Positions 63,869 to 64,000 of a DNA stretch of 64,000 nucleotides are shown one piece after another; position 1 is the first letter of the stretch; each line of letters starts with the position of its first letter. The notes under the pieces are model-generated. The model was given only the letters and a program-made list of their open reading frames with translations, was not told where the DNA came from and made no database searches. A program made the position numbers and the translations under genes. This DNA is from Bradyrhizobium sp. CCGB12 (GTDB taxonomy: Bacteria > Pseudomonadota > Alphaproteobacteria > Rhizobiales > Xanthobacteraceae): contig NZ_JANADO010000001.1 of the NCBI RefSeq assembly GCF_024199845.1, positions 1,488,001 to 1,552,000 of the forward strand, written 5' to 3'.

Positions 63869-64000
63869 ATGAGCCGTCGGCGTCGCATTTATGAAGGCAA
63901 GGCAAAGGTTCTCTATGAAGGCCCGGAACCCGGCACTCTGATCCAGCACTTCAAGGACGACGCCACCGCGTTCAACGCGAAAAAGCATCAGGTGATCGAG
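63869..64000 (+). CDS. purC: SAICAR synthetase (PurC), N-terminal part
   Basis: From ATG 63869 the frame reads [20 protein letters not shown], then [20 protein letters not shown], and runs off the right edge. This is the start of phosphoribosylaminoimidazole-succinocarboxamide synthase, the ATP-dependent step joining CAIR and aspartate in purine synthesis. An upstream ATG at 63839 would add ten residues and has GGAG at a longer distance; either could be the start. Confidence 0.95.
   Translation, partial: MSRRRRIYEGKAKVLYEGPEPGTLIQHFKDDATAFNAKKHQVIE

Overview
The window looks like chromosomal DNA of an alphaproteobacterium close to Bradyrhizobium. Supporting signs are the high GC content, an alphaproteobacterial LexA box (GAAC-N7-GAAC) at recA, a DUF1476 ATPase-inhibitor zeta subunit, AmiC/AmiR with a Urt-like transporter, and several palindromic intergenic repeats of a type common in that group. 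The genus is inferred from remembered families; no search was run.

Layout. 0-3.7 kb: a TetR regulator, a carotenoid-cleavage-type oxygenase and a membrane-protein operon (including an IspZ/YciB-family protein) that share one promoter/operator design. 3.7-6.5 kb: a lysine-rich DUF6321-like protein, a SET-domain methyltransferase and a two-gene membrane operon. 6.5-20 kb: an amide-use locus with AmiR-AmiC regulators divergent from an operon of amidase, formamidase, a branched-chain/urea-type ABC transporter (binding protein, two permeases, two ATPases), an SDR and a second amidase, then two tandem XRE/MmyB-like regulators. 20-28.5 kb: thioesterases, a DsbA/FrnE-like protein, a split YeeE/YedE transporter and many small secreted proteins. 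28.5-32 kb: a gene-poor stretch with tiny genes, a broken DUF2798-like gene, many hairpin terminators and direct repeats. 32-45 kb: core genes recA, gcvP-gcvH-gcvT with a tandem glycine riboswitch, alaS, icd and a TrmJ-DUF559 fusion. 45-56.5 kb: an accessory stretch (TPR protein, duplicated hydrolases with a LysR regulator, an extra tryptophanyl-tRNA synthetase, two orphan ABC binding proteins). 56.5-64 kb: an MddA-like methyltransferase operon, a frameshifted BTAD-hydrolase gene, cyanase, a PEP-mutase-family lyase with its LysR regulator, the ATPase zeta subunit and the start of purC.

The most notable systems are three. First, the amide locus combines AmiC sensing with a long, terminator-bearing leader and two regulators whose probable operator recurs 11.8 kb away. 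Second, the TetR/oxygenase regulon has two near-identical promoters that each place an ATCTTTAC-N3-GTAAAGAT palindrome just after the -10. Third, the small-protein region at 24-31.4 kb holds a pair of secreted paralogs sharing a DPWGG motif and two clear CDSs of 55 codons each.
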